Shown here: one piece after another, positions 38,822-46,549 of the stretch | Layout: each line of letters starts with the position of its first letter | How positions within the stretch are numbered: the first letter of the stretch is position 1 | DNA from: Nitriliruptoria bacterium | GTDB taxonomy: Bacteria; Actinomycetota; Nitriliruptoria; Euzebyales; Egibacteraceae | Assembly: GCA_003553565.1 (NCBI GenBank) | Contig: PWER01000116.1 | Span: 17,590-81,589, forward strand | Reading direction: 5' to 3' | Length of the DNA stretch: 64,000 nucleotides | Made by a program: the position numbers and the translations under genes | Notes under the pieces: generated by a model | The model's database searches: none | Told to the model about the DNA's origin: nothing | Seen by the model: the letters and a program-made list of their open reading frames with translations, nothing else

Positions 38822-39592
38822 CTAGCGGTTGCGGTCCCAGACCAGCCGCAGCCCCTTGAGCGTCAGCCACGGGTCGTGGCGCTGCACGGTCTGGCAGGCC
38901 TCGAGCACGCTGGGCGCGAGCCCACCGGTGGCGACCACCACGGGGGCGCCGTCGGCCAGCTCCCTGCTGACCTCCGACACGATGCGGTCCACGCCGCCGG
39001 CGAAGCCGTAGACCCCGCCGATGCGCATCGCCTCGACCGTGCCGCGGCCGATGGCCCGCGTGGGCGTCTCGAGCTCGATGCGGGGCAGCTGCGCGCCGCG
39101 GGCCGACAGGGCCTGGATGGAGGTGGCCACACCCGGGGCGATGACGCCGCCGACGAAGCGCCCGTCACCCGAGTAGATGTCGAAGCTCGTGGCCGTCCCG
39201 AAGTCCACGACGATCCCCGGTCCCCCGTGCTCGTGGTAGGCGGCCAGGGCGTTGACGATGCGGTCGGCACCCACCTCGCGGGGGTTGTCGACCGCGACGG
39301 GCATGCCGGTGCGCACCCCCGGTCCGATCACCAGCGGCGCGATCGGCAGGTACTTGCGTGCCATCACCCGGACCATCTCGGTGACGTTGGGCACCACGCT
39401 GGCCACGATCAGCCCGGTGAGGTCGTCGGTCAGCGAGATGCCGCGGTGTGCCAACAGCCCCTGGAACAGCAGCGACAGCTCGTCGGGGGTGCGGTTCGCC
39501 TCGGTGGAGATGCGCCAGTTGTCGATCAGCTCGGGGCCGTCGAACACCCCCACCACGGTCTGGGAGTTGCCGATGTCCACCGCCAGCAGCAC
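38822..39592 (-). CDS. coaX: Type III pantothenate kinase
   Basis: This 256-residue kinase phosphorylates pantothenate in CoA synthesis. The acidic phosphate motif LAVDIGNSQTVVGVF is at the N-terminus, EVGADRIVNALAAY and VDFGTATSFDIYSG follow, and GGVIAPGVATSIQAL contacts substrate. The length is typical. A GTG start at 39590-39592 lies 9 bases from the nadC-like stop. It is the last gene of the panD-nadC-coaX run. Confidence 0.95.
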   Translation of the reverse strand: MLLAVDIGNSQTVVGVFDGPELIDNWRISTEANRTPDELSLLFQGLLAHRGISLTDDLTGLIVASVVPNVTEMVRVMARKYLPIAPLVIGPGVRTGMPVAVDNPREVGADRIVNALAAYHEHGGPGIVVDFGTATSFDIYSGDGRFVGGVIAPGVATSIQALSARGAQLPRIELETPTRAIGRGTVEAMRIGGVYGFAGGVDRIVSEVSRELADGAPVVVATGGLAPSVLEACQTVQRHDPWLTLKGLRLVWDRNR

Positions 39593-39601
39593 GGCGAGCC
39601 C

Positions 39602-40513
39602 CTAGCCGACGACGAGGTCGAGGTCCACCGGTGGCGGGGCCTGGGTCAGCGCCGGCACGGCCAGGGCGTCGATGCCGGTTGCGGCGAGCTCGGGTGCCGA
39701 CTGCGGGGTGCTGACGCCGGCGGCCTCGACCAGCACCGTCTGGGGCCAGCGCCGGCAGCGCACGACCGCCTCGGCGAGATCGTCGACGACCAGGCCGAGG
39801 CAGCGCACCTCGCGGGCCCCGGCAGCGAGCGCCGCGTCGAGCTCGTCGAGGTCGTCGACCTCGACCACGACGGGCAGCTGGCGCCGGTCGGTCAGGGCCT
39901 GCAGCGTCGCGGGGCCGATGCCGCCCATGAGGTCGATGTGGGTGCGCTCGACGATCAGCGCGTCCTCGCGGCCCATCCGGTGGTCGTGGCCCCCGCCGGC
40001 GACCACCGCGGCCCGCTGGAGGGCCCGCAGCCCCGGCAGCGTCGCCCGCGTGCCACGGATCGCCACGCCGGTGCCGGCCACAGCGTCGACATAGCGACGC
40101 GTCAGCGTGGCCACGGCCAGGGCCTGGCCCAGCAGGTTGCGGGCCGCCCGAGCCCCGCTGACCAGCGCGCGCACGGGTCCTTCGAGGGTGGCGAGCGCCT
40201 CGCCGGGCAGCACCCGGTCCCCATCGACCACGTGCGGGGTGACGGTCACGTCCCGGTCGACCGCCGCGTAGACGGGGGCCAGCGCGTCCATGCCGGCCAC
40301 GACCCCGTCGGAGCGGGCAGCCAGCGCCAGGCGCGTGGGCACCTCGGCGGGCAGCGTCGCCACCGCGGTGAGGTCGCCGAGCTCGTCGTCGTCGCCGAGG
40401 TGGTCGGCCTCCAGCAGCGCGGAGCCGAGGTCCTCGGCGACCGCCGCGCGGGCCAGCGCCGCGAGCGCGGAGGCGCCGGCGGCGTCGGCGCCGTCGGCGC
40501 CGGCAGCGCTCAC
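39602..40513 (-). CDS. nadC: Nicotinate-nucleotide pyrophosphorylase (NadC) homologue with altered active site
   Basis: This 303-residue protein aligns along its whole length with quinolinate phosphoribosyltransferase. [58 protein letters not shown] and [10 protein letters not shown] are all recognisable. However, residues expected for PRPP/quinolinate binding are changed. The family TRK motif is TRA (Ala157), the LIKDNH motif is IVERTH (Glu189 for Lys), the LLDN Asp is Gly240, and the ESSGG loop is EAAGV (264-268). Arg156 and the His-Arg pair at 178-179 remain. This may be an inactive or re-purposed NadC. No nadB or nadA is nearby. GTG 40513 overlaps the panD stop. Confidence 0.75.
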   Translation of the reverse strand: MSAAGADGADAAGASALAALARAAVAEDLGSALLEADHLGDDDELGDLTAVATLPAEVPTRLALAARSDGVVAGMDALAPVYAAVDRDVTVTPHVVDGDRVLPGEALATLEGPVRALVSGARAARNLLGQALAVATLTRRYVDAVAGTGVAIRGTRATLPGLRALQRAAVVAGGGHDHRMGREDALIVERTHIDLMGGIGPATLQALTDRRQLPVVVEVDDLDELDAALAAGAREVRCLGLVVDDLAEAVVRCRRWPQTVLVEAAGVSTPQSAPELAATGIDALAVPALTQAPPPVDLDLVVG

Positions 40514-40908
40514 GCCCGCACCGCCTCGGGGGTGATCGTGGCGGCGGTCTCGGACCCGGACAGGTGGCCGCGGTTGTCGGCGTCGCAGTGCACCACGCGC
40601 GGGACGTGGCCGGCGGCCTCGGCCTCGTCGTAGGTGGCGTAGGAGATGACGATCACCGTGTCACCGGGGTGGACCAGGTGCGCGGCGGCACCGTTGACGC
40701 ACACCTCCCCGGCGCCGCGGGCACCGGCGATCACGTAGGTCTCGAGGCGGGCGCCGTTGGTGACGTCGACCACCTGCACGCGCTCGTGGGGCAGGAGGTC
40801 GGCGAGCTCCATGAGCTCGGGGTCCAGGGTGAGCGAGCCCATGTAGTGGAGGTCGGCTGCGGTCACCGTGGCCCGGTGGAGCTTGGACTTCATCAGGGTG
40901 CGCTGCAT
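40510..40908 (-). CDS. panD: Aspartate 1-decarboxylase
   Basis: This 132-residue pyruvoyl enzyme makes beta-alanine for pantothenate. The self-cleavage site Gly24-Ser25 is intact (HYMGSLTLD), and the N-terminus [20 protein letters not shown] is typical. ATG 40906-40908 follows an AGGAG site; the frame continues 67 codons upstream through the 24-bp repeat region with no family similarity and was rejected. It is coupled to the nadC homologue by a 4-base overlap. Confidence 0.95.
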   Translation of the reverse strand: MQRTLMKSKLHRATVTAADLHYMGSLTLDPELMELADLLPHERVQVVDVTNGARLETYVIAGARGAGEVCVNGAAAHLVHPGDTVIVISYATYDEAEAAGHVPRVVHCDADNRGHLSGSETAATITPEAVRA

Positions 40909-40990
40909 GGCGGCTCCTGTCGCGTGTCGGCCCGCGCGCTCGGCGGGTCCAACCGGGACAGCCACAGGGTACGCACGGGGGCGGGGGCTC

Positions 40991-41071
40991 GCGAGCGTGC
41001 TGGGGCCGGGGCGGGCGAGCGCGCTGGGGCCGGGGCGCGCGAGCGTGCTGGGGCCGGGGCGCGCGAGCGCG
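40991..41071. repeat. 24-bp tandem repeats between panD and the DUF2520 gene
   Basis: Three head-to-tail copies of a 24-bp unit (40991, 41015 and 41039) differ by one or two bases and are followed by about 9 bases of a fourth. They lie in the 195-base gap between divergent panD (start 40908) and the oxidoreductase gene (start 41104), so they are in the shared upstream region of both. The unit length is a multiple of three, and both strands read through as open frames, but I saw no ribosome site that would make them coding. Confidence 0.85.
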
Positions 41072-41103
41072 CGGTGGCTGCCGGCGTGCGAGGGTGGCCG
41101 GTG

Positions 41104-42225
41104 ATGCACCCACCCTCATCGGACCCCGACCCGGGCGCCGAGCCCGGCACTGACCCGGGCGCTGGGCATGACGCTGGGCGTGGCGCTGGGGCGGGCCCCG
41201 GCGCCGACCCGGGCGCCGAGACGACCCCCGAGCCGAGCCTGCCGCCCTCCCGCGACCGCGCCCGTCAGCTGCGCACGGCCAGCGGGGTGCGCGCCGACGA
41301 TCCCGATCCGCGCGCGGTGACCGTGATCGGCCCGGGGCGCGTGGGCACCGCGGTGGCGCTCGCGCTGCGCGATGCCGGCCACCGCATCGTCGGCGTCGCC
41401 GGGCGCGGCGAGGCCTCGCTGGCGGCCTTCGCCGAGCGCTTCCCCGAGGCCGCCCAGGGCTCGCCGGCGCAGGTGTGCCCGCTTGCCGGGCTGGTGGTGG
41501 TGGCGGTGGCCGACGACGCGCTGCCCGAGGTGGTGCGCGCCGCGGCCCGCGACGATGCGGTGGTGCCCGGCAGCCGCTGGGTGCACGTGTCGGGCGCCCA
41601 CGGGCTCGACGTGCTGCGTCCGGCGCGCCTGGCCGGCGCCCGGACCGCCGCGGTGCACCCGGCCCAGACGTTCCCCGACGCTGACGCCGGGCGCGAGGCG
41701 CTGCCGGGCACCGCCTGGGCGGTCACCGCCGACGGGGACGACCTCGGCTGGGCGAGCGTGCTCGTCGGCGACCTGCGTGGCACGCCGGTGGCGGTCGCCG
41801 ACGACCGCCGCGGCCTGTACCACGCGGGCCTGACGGTGGGCTCGAACGCCACGACGGGGGTGGTCAGCCTCGCGCGCGAGCTGCTGAAGGGCGCCGGGGT
41901 GGACGACCCGATGCCGTTCCTGTCGCCGATCGCGCTGCGCTCGGCCGAGGGCGGCGCCCAGCGCGGCGTCGCGGCGCTGACCGGGCCGGTGCGCCGCGGC
42001 GACGCCGGCACGGTGGCCACCCACCTCGAGGAGCTCGAGCGCGACTGGCCCGAGGCCGCCGGCGTCTACCGCGCGCTGGCCCAGATGCTGCTGACCCAGT
42101 CGCGGCGCGCCGGCCTCGATCCCGAGCTCGCACAGGCGGTGCAGCGGGTCCTCGATGAGCAGGGCCTCGGCGATGACGAGGGCGAGGGCGGGGAAGGCGC
42201 GGCGGGAGCCAGCGCCGACGAGTGA
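41104..42225 (+). CDS. Rossmann-fold and DUF2520 domain oxidoreductase
   Basis: This 373-residue protein has a disordered N-terminal tail (residues 1-65, rich in Gly-Ala-Asp-Pro) and then a Rossmann dinucleotide site, [15 protein letters not shown] (75-89). The substrate region includes [12 protein letters not shown] and the VHPAQTFPD motif typical of DUF2520 proteins, ending in a helical DUF2520 domain with [17 protein letters not shown]. Such proteins usually sit next to panC/panD and may be NAD(P)-dependent enzymes related to pantothenate or CoA synthesis; no substrate is established. Here it lies on the plus strand, opposite to its neighbours. The start could be GTG 41101 or ATG 41104. 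Confidence 0.85.
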   Translation: MHPPSSDPDPGAEPGTDPGAGHDAGRGAGAGPGADPGAETTPEPSLPPSRDRARQLRTASGVRADDPDPRAVTVIGPGRVGTAVALALRDAGHRIVGVAGRGEASLAAFAERFPEAAQGSPAQVCPLAGLVVVAVADDALPEVVRAAARDDAVVPGSRWVHVSGAHGLDVLRPARLAGARTAAVHPAQTFPDADAGREALPGTAWAVTADGDDLGWASVLVGDLRGTPVAVADDRRGLYHAGLTVGSNATTGVVSLARELLKGAGVDDPMPFLSPIALRSAEGGAQRGVAALTGPVRRGDAGTVATHLEELERDWPEAAGVYRALAQMLLTQSRRAGLDPELAQAVQRVLDEQGLGDDEGEGGEGAAGASADE

Positions 42226-42314
42226 CCGGCCGGTCGCGCCGCATGCCCGCGCGCGGGCGCCCGCGCCGCCCCTCTCACCACCGCTTCGTCCCCTCCCCCG
42301 CCGTGTTCGCGGCC

Positions 42315-42421
42315 GGTGTGTCGGTGACCGGTCACCTGCCGATGTTGACGCGACACAGCTCGGCGGCGAACGCGGCGGTGTGTCGTGGTCGGATCACCTG
42401 GGGCGTGGACCACGACACAGC
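42315..42421. repeat. Repeat element A: four inverted arms GGTGTGTCG/CGACACA
   Basis: GGTGTGTCG lies at 42315-42323 and 42377-42385, and CGACACA at 42351-42357 and 42413-42419. The arms alternate and are spaced 34, 28 and 34 bases apart. The second pair extends to a 12-bp stem (TGTGTCGTGGTC with its complement at 42408-42419). A perfect 14-bp palindrome (42323-42336) lies in the first pair. The element fills the middle of the 319-base gap 42226-42544 between converging genes; I see no gene or RNA of known type in the rest of that gap. Element B at 61526-61632 has the same arms at the same spacings. Confidence 0.85.
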
Positions 42422-42544
42422 AGCCGGGAAGGGTGGGTGACCGCGGGGGGCCGATGACCGGGCAGGCGGCCGGGAGGGACGGGTGACGCGGCGCCCTGGG
42501 GTCTCCACGACCAGCCCTGGCCACGCGGCAGCGCCGCGCCGGGC

Positions 42545-43411
42545 TCACCCCGCCGCGGCGACCGCGGGCAGCGCGACGTTGTCGATCAGGCGGGTCGGCG
42601 ACTCGCGCGGGCCGGCCCACACCGCCGCCAGGGCCCGCGCCGGGCCGGCCACGCGGCCGTGCAGCGGCGCGAGCGTGTCGGGGTCGGCGATCTCGGCGTA
42701 GTCGCACGTCACGCCCTGGGCTGCCTCGAGCGCACCGGCGAGCCGGGTCCGCGCCGCGTCGGCGTCGCCGTCCCACGCCGCCGCGACGTCGCCCAGCGCG
42801 CGGGGCAGCGCGAGCGCGCGGTCGCGCTCGGCTGCGGACAGGTAGGCGTTGCGGCTGGACAGGGCGAGGCCGTCGGCGTCGCGCACGATCGGGCAGGCCA
42901 CGACCTCGCCGGGCAGCGCGAGATCGGCGACGAGCCGGCGGATGACGCACAGCTGCTGGTAGTCCTTCTCGCCGAAGTAGGCGCGGTCGGGCTCGGCCAC
43001 GGCCACCAGCTTGGTCACGATGGTCGCCACGCCGTCGAAGTGGCCGGGGCGCGAGGCGCCCTCGAGGTGCTCGGTGAGCCCGGCGACGTGGACGGTGGTG
43101 GCGGCAGCAGTCGGGGTGAACGTCGCGGCGTCGGGGGCGAACAGCACGTGGGCGCCGTGGTCGGCCAGCCGGCGAGCGTCGCCGTCGAGGTCGCGCGGAT
43201 AGGTCTCGTAGTCCTCGCCGGGGCCGAACTGCAGCGGGTTCACGAACACGCTGACCACCACGAGGTCGCAGTCCGACCGCGCGTGGTCCACCAGCGACAG
43301 GTGCCCGGCGTGCAGCGCCCCCATGGTGGGCACCAGCCCGACGGTGGCGCCGCGGGCGCGGGCGGTGCGCACCGCGGTGCGCAGGTCCTCGGCACGGGTC
43401 TCGGTCCGCAT
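42545..43411 (-). CDS. panC: Pantothenate synthetase
   Basis: This enzyme of about 288 residues joins pantoate and beta-alanine through a pantoyl-adenylate. The HIGH-like motif is VPTMGALHAGHLSLVDHAR, followed by VVVSVFVNPLQFGPGEDYETYPRD and DGLALSSRNAYLS with a KMSKS-like SSRN loop. ATG 43409-43411 gives the usual N-terminus (MRTETRAEDLRTAV, about 25 residues before the nucleotide loop). A GTG at 43438 is an alternative that gives 9 more residues. Neither start has a strong ribosome site. It lies 48 bases after folK. Confidence 0.94.
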   Translation of the reverse strand: MRTETRAEDLRTAVRTARARGATVGLVPTMGALHAGHLSLVDHARSDCDLVVVSVFVNPLQFGPGEDYETYPRDLDGDARRLADHGAHVLFAPDAATFTPTAAATTVHVAGLTEHLEGASRPGHFDGVATIVTKLVAVAEPDRAYFGEKDYQQLCVIRRLVADLALPGEVVACPIVRDADGLALSSRNAYLSAAERDRALALPRALGDVAAAWDGDADAARTRLAGALEAAQGVTCDYAEIADPDTLAPLHGRVAGPARALAAVWAGPRESPTRLIDNVALPAVAAAG

Positions 43412-43459
43412 CGCCGTGGACGGTAGCGCCGCGCTCACCGGCGCACGCCGCGGCGACCC

Positions 43460-44023
43460 CTAGGCGGTGCGCGGCGCGCGGACCTGGCGCCCGATCATGG
43501 TCACCCCATCGATGGGCGCCAGCGGGGGGATCAGCTGGGTCAGCGGCGTGCCGTCGGGCAGCGTCCAGCCGGGCGCCACCTCGATGAGCGGCACCAGGGC
43601 GAAGGCCCGCTCGGCCAGGCGCGGATGCGGGATCTCGACGCGGGGCAGGCGCACGATCCGCTGCTCGTACAGCAGCACGTCCACGTCGATGCGCCGAGGC
43701 CCCCAGCGCACCTCGCGCACACGGCCGAGCCGCGACTCGACGCGCAGGCCGGCCCGCAGCAGCCCGACCGGCCCGAGCCGCGCGCGCACCCGCACCGCGC
43801 AGTTGAGGAACGCCTCCTGCGCCGGCCCGCCCACCGGATCGGTCTCGTAGATGCTGGACACGTCCTCGACGGTCACGCCGCGCACCGCGCCGAGGCCGTT
43901 GACCGCGCGCTGCAGGTTGGCCAGCCGATCTCCGACGTTGGAGCCCAGCCCGAGGAAGGCCACGCGCTCGCCGCTCACGAGCGCGCTCGGCAGGCCGGGC
44001 AGCGGCGGGCCGACGCCGATCAC
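43460..44023 (-). CDS. folK: 2-amino-4-hydroxy-6-hydroxymethyldihydropteridine pyrophosphokinase
   Basis: This 187-residue HPPK transfers pyrophosphate from ATP to 6-hydroxymethyl-dihydropterin in folate synthesis. Visible motifs are FLGLGSNVGDRLANLQRAV near residue 23, YETDPVGGPAQEAFLN and the catalytic WGPRRIDVDVLLY. An N-terminal stretch of about 18 residues before the first strand is longer than usual. The GTG start overlaps the folB stop by 4 bases. Confidence 0.94.
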   Translation of the reverse strand: MIGVGPPLPGLPSALVSGERVAFLGLGSNVGDRLANLQRAVNGLGAVRGVTVEDVSSIYETDPVGGPAQEAFLNCAVRVRARLGPVGLLRAGLRVESRLGRVREVRWGPRRIDVDVLLYEQRIVRLPRVEIPHPRLAERAFALVPLIEVAPGWTLPDGTPLTQLIPPLAPIDGVTMIGRQVRAPRTA

Positions 44024-44424
44024 GGCCGCGGCCCCGCACCGACCGCGGCCCCGGTGCCCTGGCCGGGCTCGCGGCGCAGGTGCACGGCCACCTCGTCCAG
44101 GCGCACCGTCACCGGCGCGTGCGGCTTGGCCACACGCACCTCCACCGCGCTGACCCCCTCCTCGGCGAGCGCCAGGTCGGCGAGGTGGCCGGCCAGCGCC
44201 TCGATCAGGTCGAAGCGGGTGTCGGAGACCACCTGCTGGACGCGGGCGGCGAGCGCGCCGTAGTCCACCGTGTGCGCCAGGTCGTCGGTGGCCGCAGCGG
44301 GTCCGAGGTCGCGCTCGACGACGAGGTCGACCACGAACGTCTGACCGTCCCGGGCCTCGTCGGGCAGCACGCCGTGGTAGCCGTAGGCGCGGATGCCGCG
44401 CAGCTCGATGCGGTCGGCGGGCAT
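44020..44424 (-). CDS. folB: Dihydroneopterin aldolase
   Basis: This 134-residue folate enzyme has the DHNA core ELRGIRAYGYHGVLPDEARDGQ with the catalytic residues of the YGYHG region, then DTRFDLIEALAGHLAD and VRVAKPHAPV. ATG 44422-44424 has a GGGGAG ribosome site at good spacing; GTG 44430 overlaps the upstream stop but is too close to that site. Its stop overlaps the folK start. It acts between dihydroneopterin triphosphate processing and FolK. Confidence 0.94.
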   Translation of the reverse strand: MPADRIELRGIRAYGYHGVLPDEARDGQTFVVDLVVERDLGPAAATDDLAHTVDYGALAARVQQVVSDTRFDLIEALAGHLADLALAEEGVSAVEVRVAKPHAPVTVRLDEVAVHLRREPGQGTGAAVGAGPRP

Positions 44425-44426
44425 CG

Positions 44427-44861
44427 TCACTCCCCCTCGCTGACGTCGCGGCGCAGCACCGGCGAGGCGTGGTGGGTCAGCAGCACCCACCCGCGCTGCG
44501 GGTCGCGGACGAACACGTTGGTGGCCACCGCGCGGGCCGCGCCGAGGTGATCGTCGTGACCGGCGTCGGAGAGGATGTTCTCGGTGCAGGTGACCACACC
44601 GGCGTCGGGGCCGAGCACCTCGGCGTGCTCGTCGGTGACGATGAACTGCAGGTACTCGGTGTTGGCGAAGATCGCCGCCCACGAGCGGCGCACCCGCGGC
44701 CAGCCGGTGACCATCTCGGCGCCGGGGTGCACGCACGAGGCGGACTCGGAGTGCGACCACACCGCGCTCATGACATCCAGGTCCAGCGACTCGAAGCCCT
44801 CGTAGAAGCGGGCGTTGGCCGCGAGCAGCTCGTCGTGCGCCTCGTCGCCGGTCGCGCTCAC
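44427..44861 (-). CDS. NTF2/SnoaL-like protein in the folate operon
   Basis: This 144-residue protein has an alpha-plus-beta cone fold of the NTF2/SnoaL type: an N-terminal helix pair (DELLAANARFYEGFESLD), MSAVWSHSESASCVHPGAEMVTGWPRVRRSW, and C-terminal strands ending in VLLTHHASPVL. It has no known catalytic signature. The GTG start overlaps the folP stop (GTGA), and the gene abuts folB, so it is tightly embedded in the folate genes. This gene order is seen in other actinobacteria; the function is unknown and may be a small-molecule binder or enzyme of pterin metabolism (inference). Confidence 0.8.
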   Translation of the reverse strand: MSATGDEAHDELLAANARFYEGFESLDLDVMSAVWSHSESASCVHPGAEMVTGWPRVRRSWAAIFANTEYLQFIVTDEHAEVLGPDAGVVTCTENILSDAGHDDHLGAARAVATNVFVRDPQRGWVLLTHHASPVLRRDVSEGE

Positions 44862-45757
44862 GACTGCGGCTCCGTCGACGGCCCAGCGAAGTGCTCGCAC
44901 AGCGCGGCGGCCACCGTCACCGCGCGGACGGTCTCGCGGACGTCGTGGACGCGCAGGACCGCCGCGCCGGCCAGCGTCGCTGCCGTCGCCGCGGCGAGGC
45001 TGCCCTCCAGGCGCGCGTCCACGTCCCCCTGGTCGAGCAGCGCGCCGAGGAACGACTTGCGGGAGGCGCCCACCAGCACCGGCTGGCCGAGCCCGACCAG
45101 CACGTCCAGGGATGCCAGCAGCGCCAGGTTGTGCTCGGGTGCCTTGGCGAAGCCGATCCCCGGGTCGATCACGACGTGCTCGGCGGGGATGCCGGCGGCA
45201 ACGCAGCGCTCGAGCCCCTCGACGAGGCGGTCGCGCACCTCGGCGACGACGTCGTCGTAGACCGCCCGCTGCCTCATGTCGGCCGGGGTGCCGCGCATGT
45301 GCATCAGCACGTACCCGGCGCCTGCCTGTGCGGTGACGGCGAGGAGCTCGTCGTCGCGGGCGGCGAACACGTCGTTGACGATGCTCGCGCCGGCGTCCAG
45401 CGCGGCGCGAGCGACCTCGGCCTTGGTGGTGTCGATCGAGACCACTGCGCCCTCGGCGGCTAGCCCGGCCACGACCGGCTCGACGCGGGCGAGCTCCTCG
45501 TGGGCCGGCACCGGCTCGGCTCCGGGGCGGGTCGACTCGCCGCCGACGTCGAGCAGGTCGGCGCCCTCGGCGAGCAGGCGGCGGCCGTGGGCGATCGCGG
45601 CCTCGGGGTGGCCCTCGGGGTAGAGCTGGCCGCCGTCGGAGAACGAGTCAGGGGTGACGTTGACGATGCCCATCACCAGCGGGCGCCGCGACGGCGTCAG
45701 CGTGCGCGTGCGCGCGTGGACTGCGGGCACCTCGCGCGGGGTATGGGGTGACTGCAT
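44858..45757 (-). CDS. folP: Dihydropteroate synthase
   Basis: This 299-residue enzyme condenses p-aminobenzoate with the activated pterin and is the target of sulfonamides. It has VMGIVNVTPDSFSDGG near residue 28, LDVGGESTRPGA, VSIDTTKAEVARAAL, IVNDVFA, VIDPGIGFAKAPEHN and VGASRKSFLG, all intact. ATG 45755-45757 is the family-like start; the frame reaches further upstream without similarity. It is coupled to the NTF2-like gene. Confidence 0.96.
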   Translation of the reverse strand: MQSPHTPREVPAVHARTRTLTPSRRPLVMGIVNVTPDSFSDGGQLYPEGHPEAAIAHGRRLLAEGADLLDVGGESTRPGAEPVPAHEELARVEPVVAGLAAEGAVVSIDTTKAEVARAALDAGASIVNDVFAARDDELLAVTAQAGAGYVLMHMRGTPADMRQRAVYDDVVAEVRDRLVEGLERCVAAGIPAEHVVIDPGIGFAKAPEHNLALLASLDVLVGLGQPVLVGASRKSFLGALLDQGDVDARLEGSLAAATAATLAGAAVLRVHDVRETVRAVTVAAALCEHFAGPSTEPQS

Positions 45758-45797
45758 GGTGCGGCTCGGCCGGACGGTCGGGCGCGGCGAGCACCGG

Positions 45798-46481
45798 TCA
45801 GGTCGAGGACGAGCCCCGTCCCGTGGCCAGCGCCATCGCCTCCGCGCGCGTGGCTGGGTCGTCGCGCATGATGCCACGCACCGCGCTGGTGACCGTCTGC
45901 GCGCCCGGCTTGCGCACCCCCCGCATGCTCATGCACAGGTGCTCGGCCTCGAGCACGACGATGGCGCCCTTGGGCTCCAGCTGCTCCATCAGCGTGTCGG
46001 CCACGGTCGAGGTGATGCGCTCCTGCAGGTTGGGGCGCTTGGCGACGACGTCGACCAGGCGCGCCAGCTTCGACAGGCCGGTCACCGCACCACTCTCGTT
46101 GGGCACATAGCCGACGTGGGCGCGCCCGATGAACGGGACGAGGTGGTGCTCGCAGATGCTGGCGAAGGGGATGTCGCGGATGAGCACCAGCTCGTCGTGG
46201 CCCTCGGCGAAGGTGACGTCCAGGACGTCACCAGGGTCGACCACCAGGCCGGCGAAGATCTCGTCGTACATGTCGGCCACGCGACCGGGGGTGTCGACGA
46301 TGCCGGGGTGGGAGGTGTCGAGCCCGAGACCCTCCAGGAGCAGCCGCACGCCCTCGCGCAGCTTGTCGTGATCGAAGCCGCCCTGTGGGGTGGCGTTGGT
46401 CACGAACGCCACGCGGTCCGAGGAGCCGTTGGCCTCGTGCTGCTCGGGGCGGCTCGCGGGGGGGAAGGTCGATTGGCTCAT
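45798..46481 (-). CDS. folE: GTP cyclohydrolase I
   Basis: This 227-residue enzyme begins folate synthesis by converting GTP to dihydroneopterin triphosphate. Zinc ligands are in ASICEHHLVPFIG (Cys and His) and HLCMSMRGV (Cys), and the active-site VPNESGAVTGLSKLARLVDV is present. The N-terminus is a variable polar tail. ATG 46481 follows a CGGAG site. It precedes folP by 40 bases, giving the order folE-folP-NTF2-folB-folK. Confidence 0.96.
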   Translation of the reverse strand: MSQSTFPPASRPEQHEANGSSDRVAFVTNATPQGGFDHDKLREGVRLLLEGLGLDTSHPGIVDTPGRVADMYDEIFAGLVVDPGDVLDVTFAEGHDELVLIRDIPFASICEHHLVPFIGRAHVGYVPNESGAVTGLSKLARLVDVVAKRPNLQERITSTVADTLMEQLEPKGAIVVLEAEHLCMSMRGVRKPGAQTVTSAVRGIMRDDPATRAEAMALATGRGSSST

Positions 46482-46549
46482 CGCGTCTCCGGTGGTTGGA
46501 GCTCATCGCGGGCGTGGTCGGTGGCGGTCGGCACGGGGGGCTCGTCGCG

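Noticed and set aside
40991..41071. Possible CRISPR array in the panD upstream region
   Set aside because: The repeats are directly adjacent with no spacers, and no cas gene is in the window.
40909..41109. N-terminal extension of PanD through the repeat tract
   Set aside because: The Ala-Arg-Pro-Gly repeats have no PanD similarity, and the ATG at 40908 has a good ribosome site and the normal family start.
42226..42314. Small gene after the DUF2520 gene
   Set aside because: No start with a ribosome site and no recognisable peptide; the region is GC-rich spacer.
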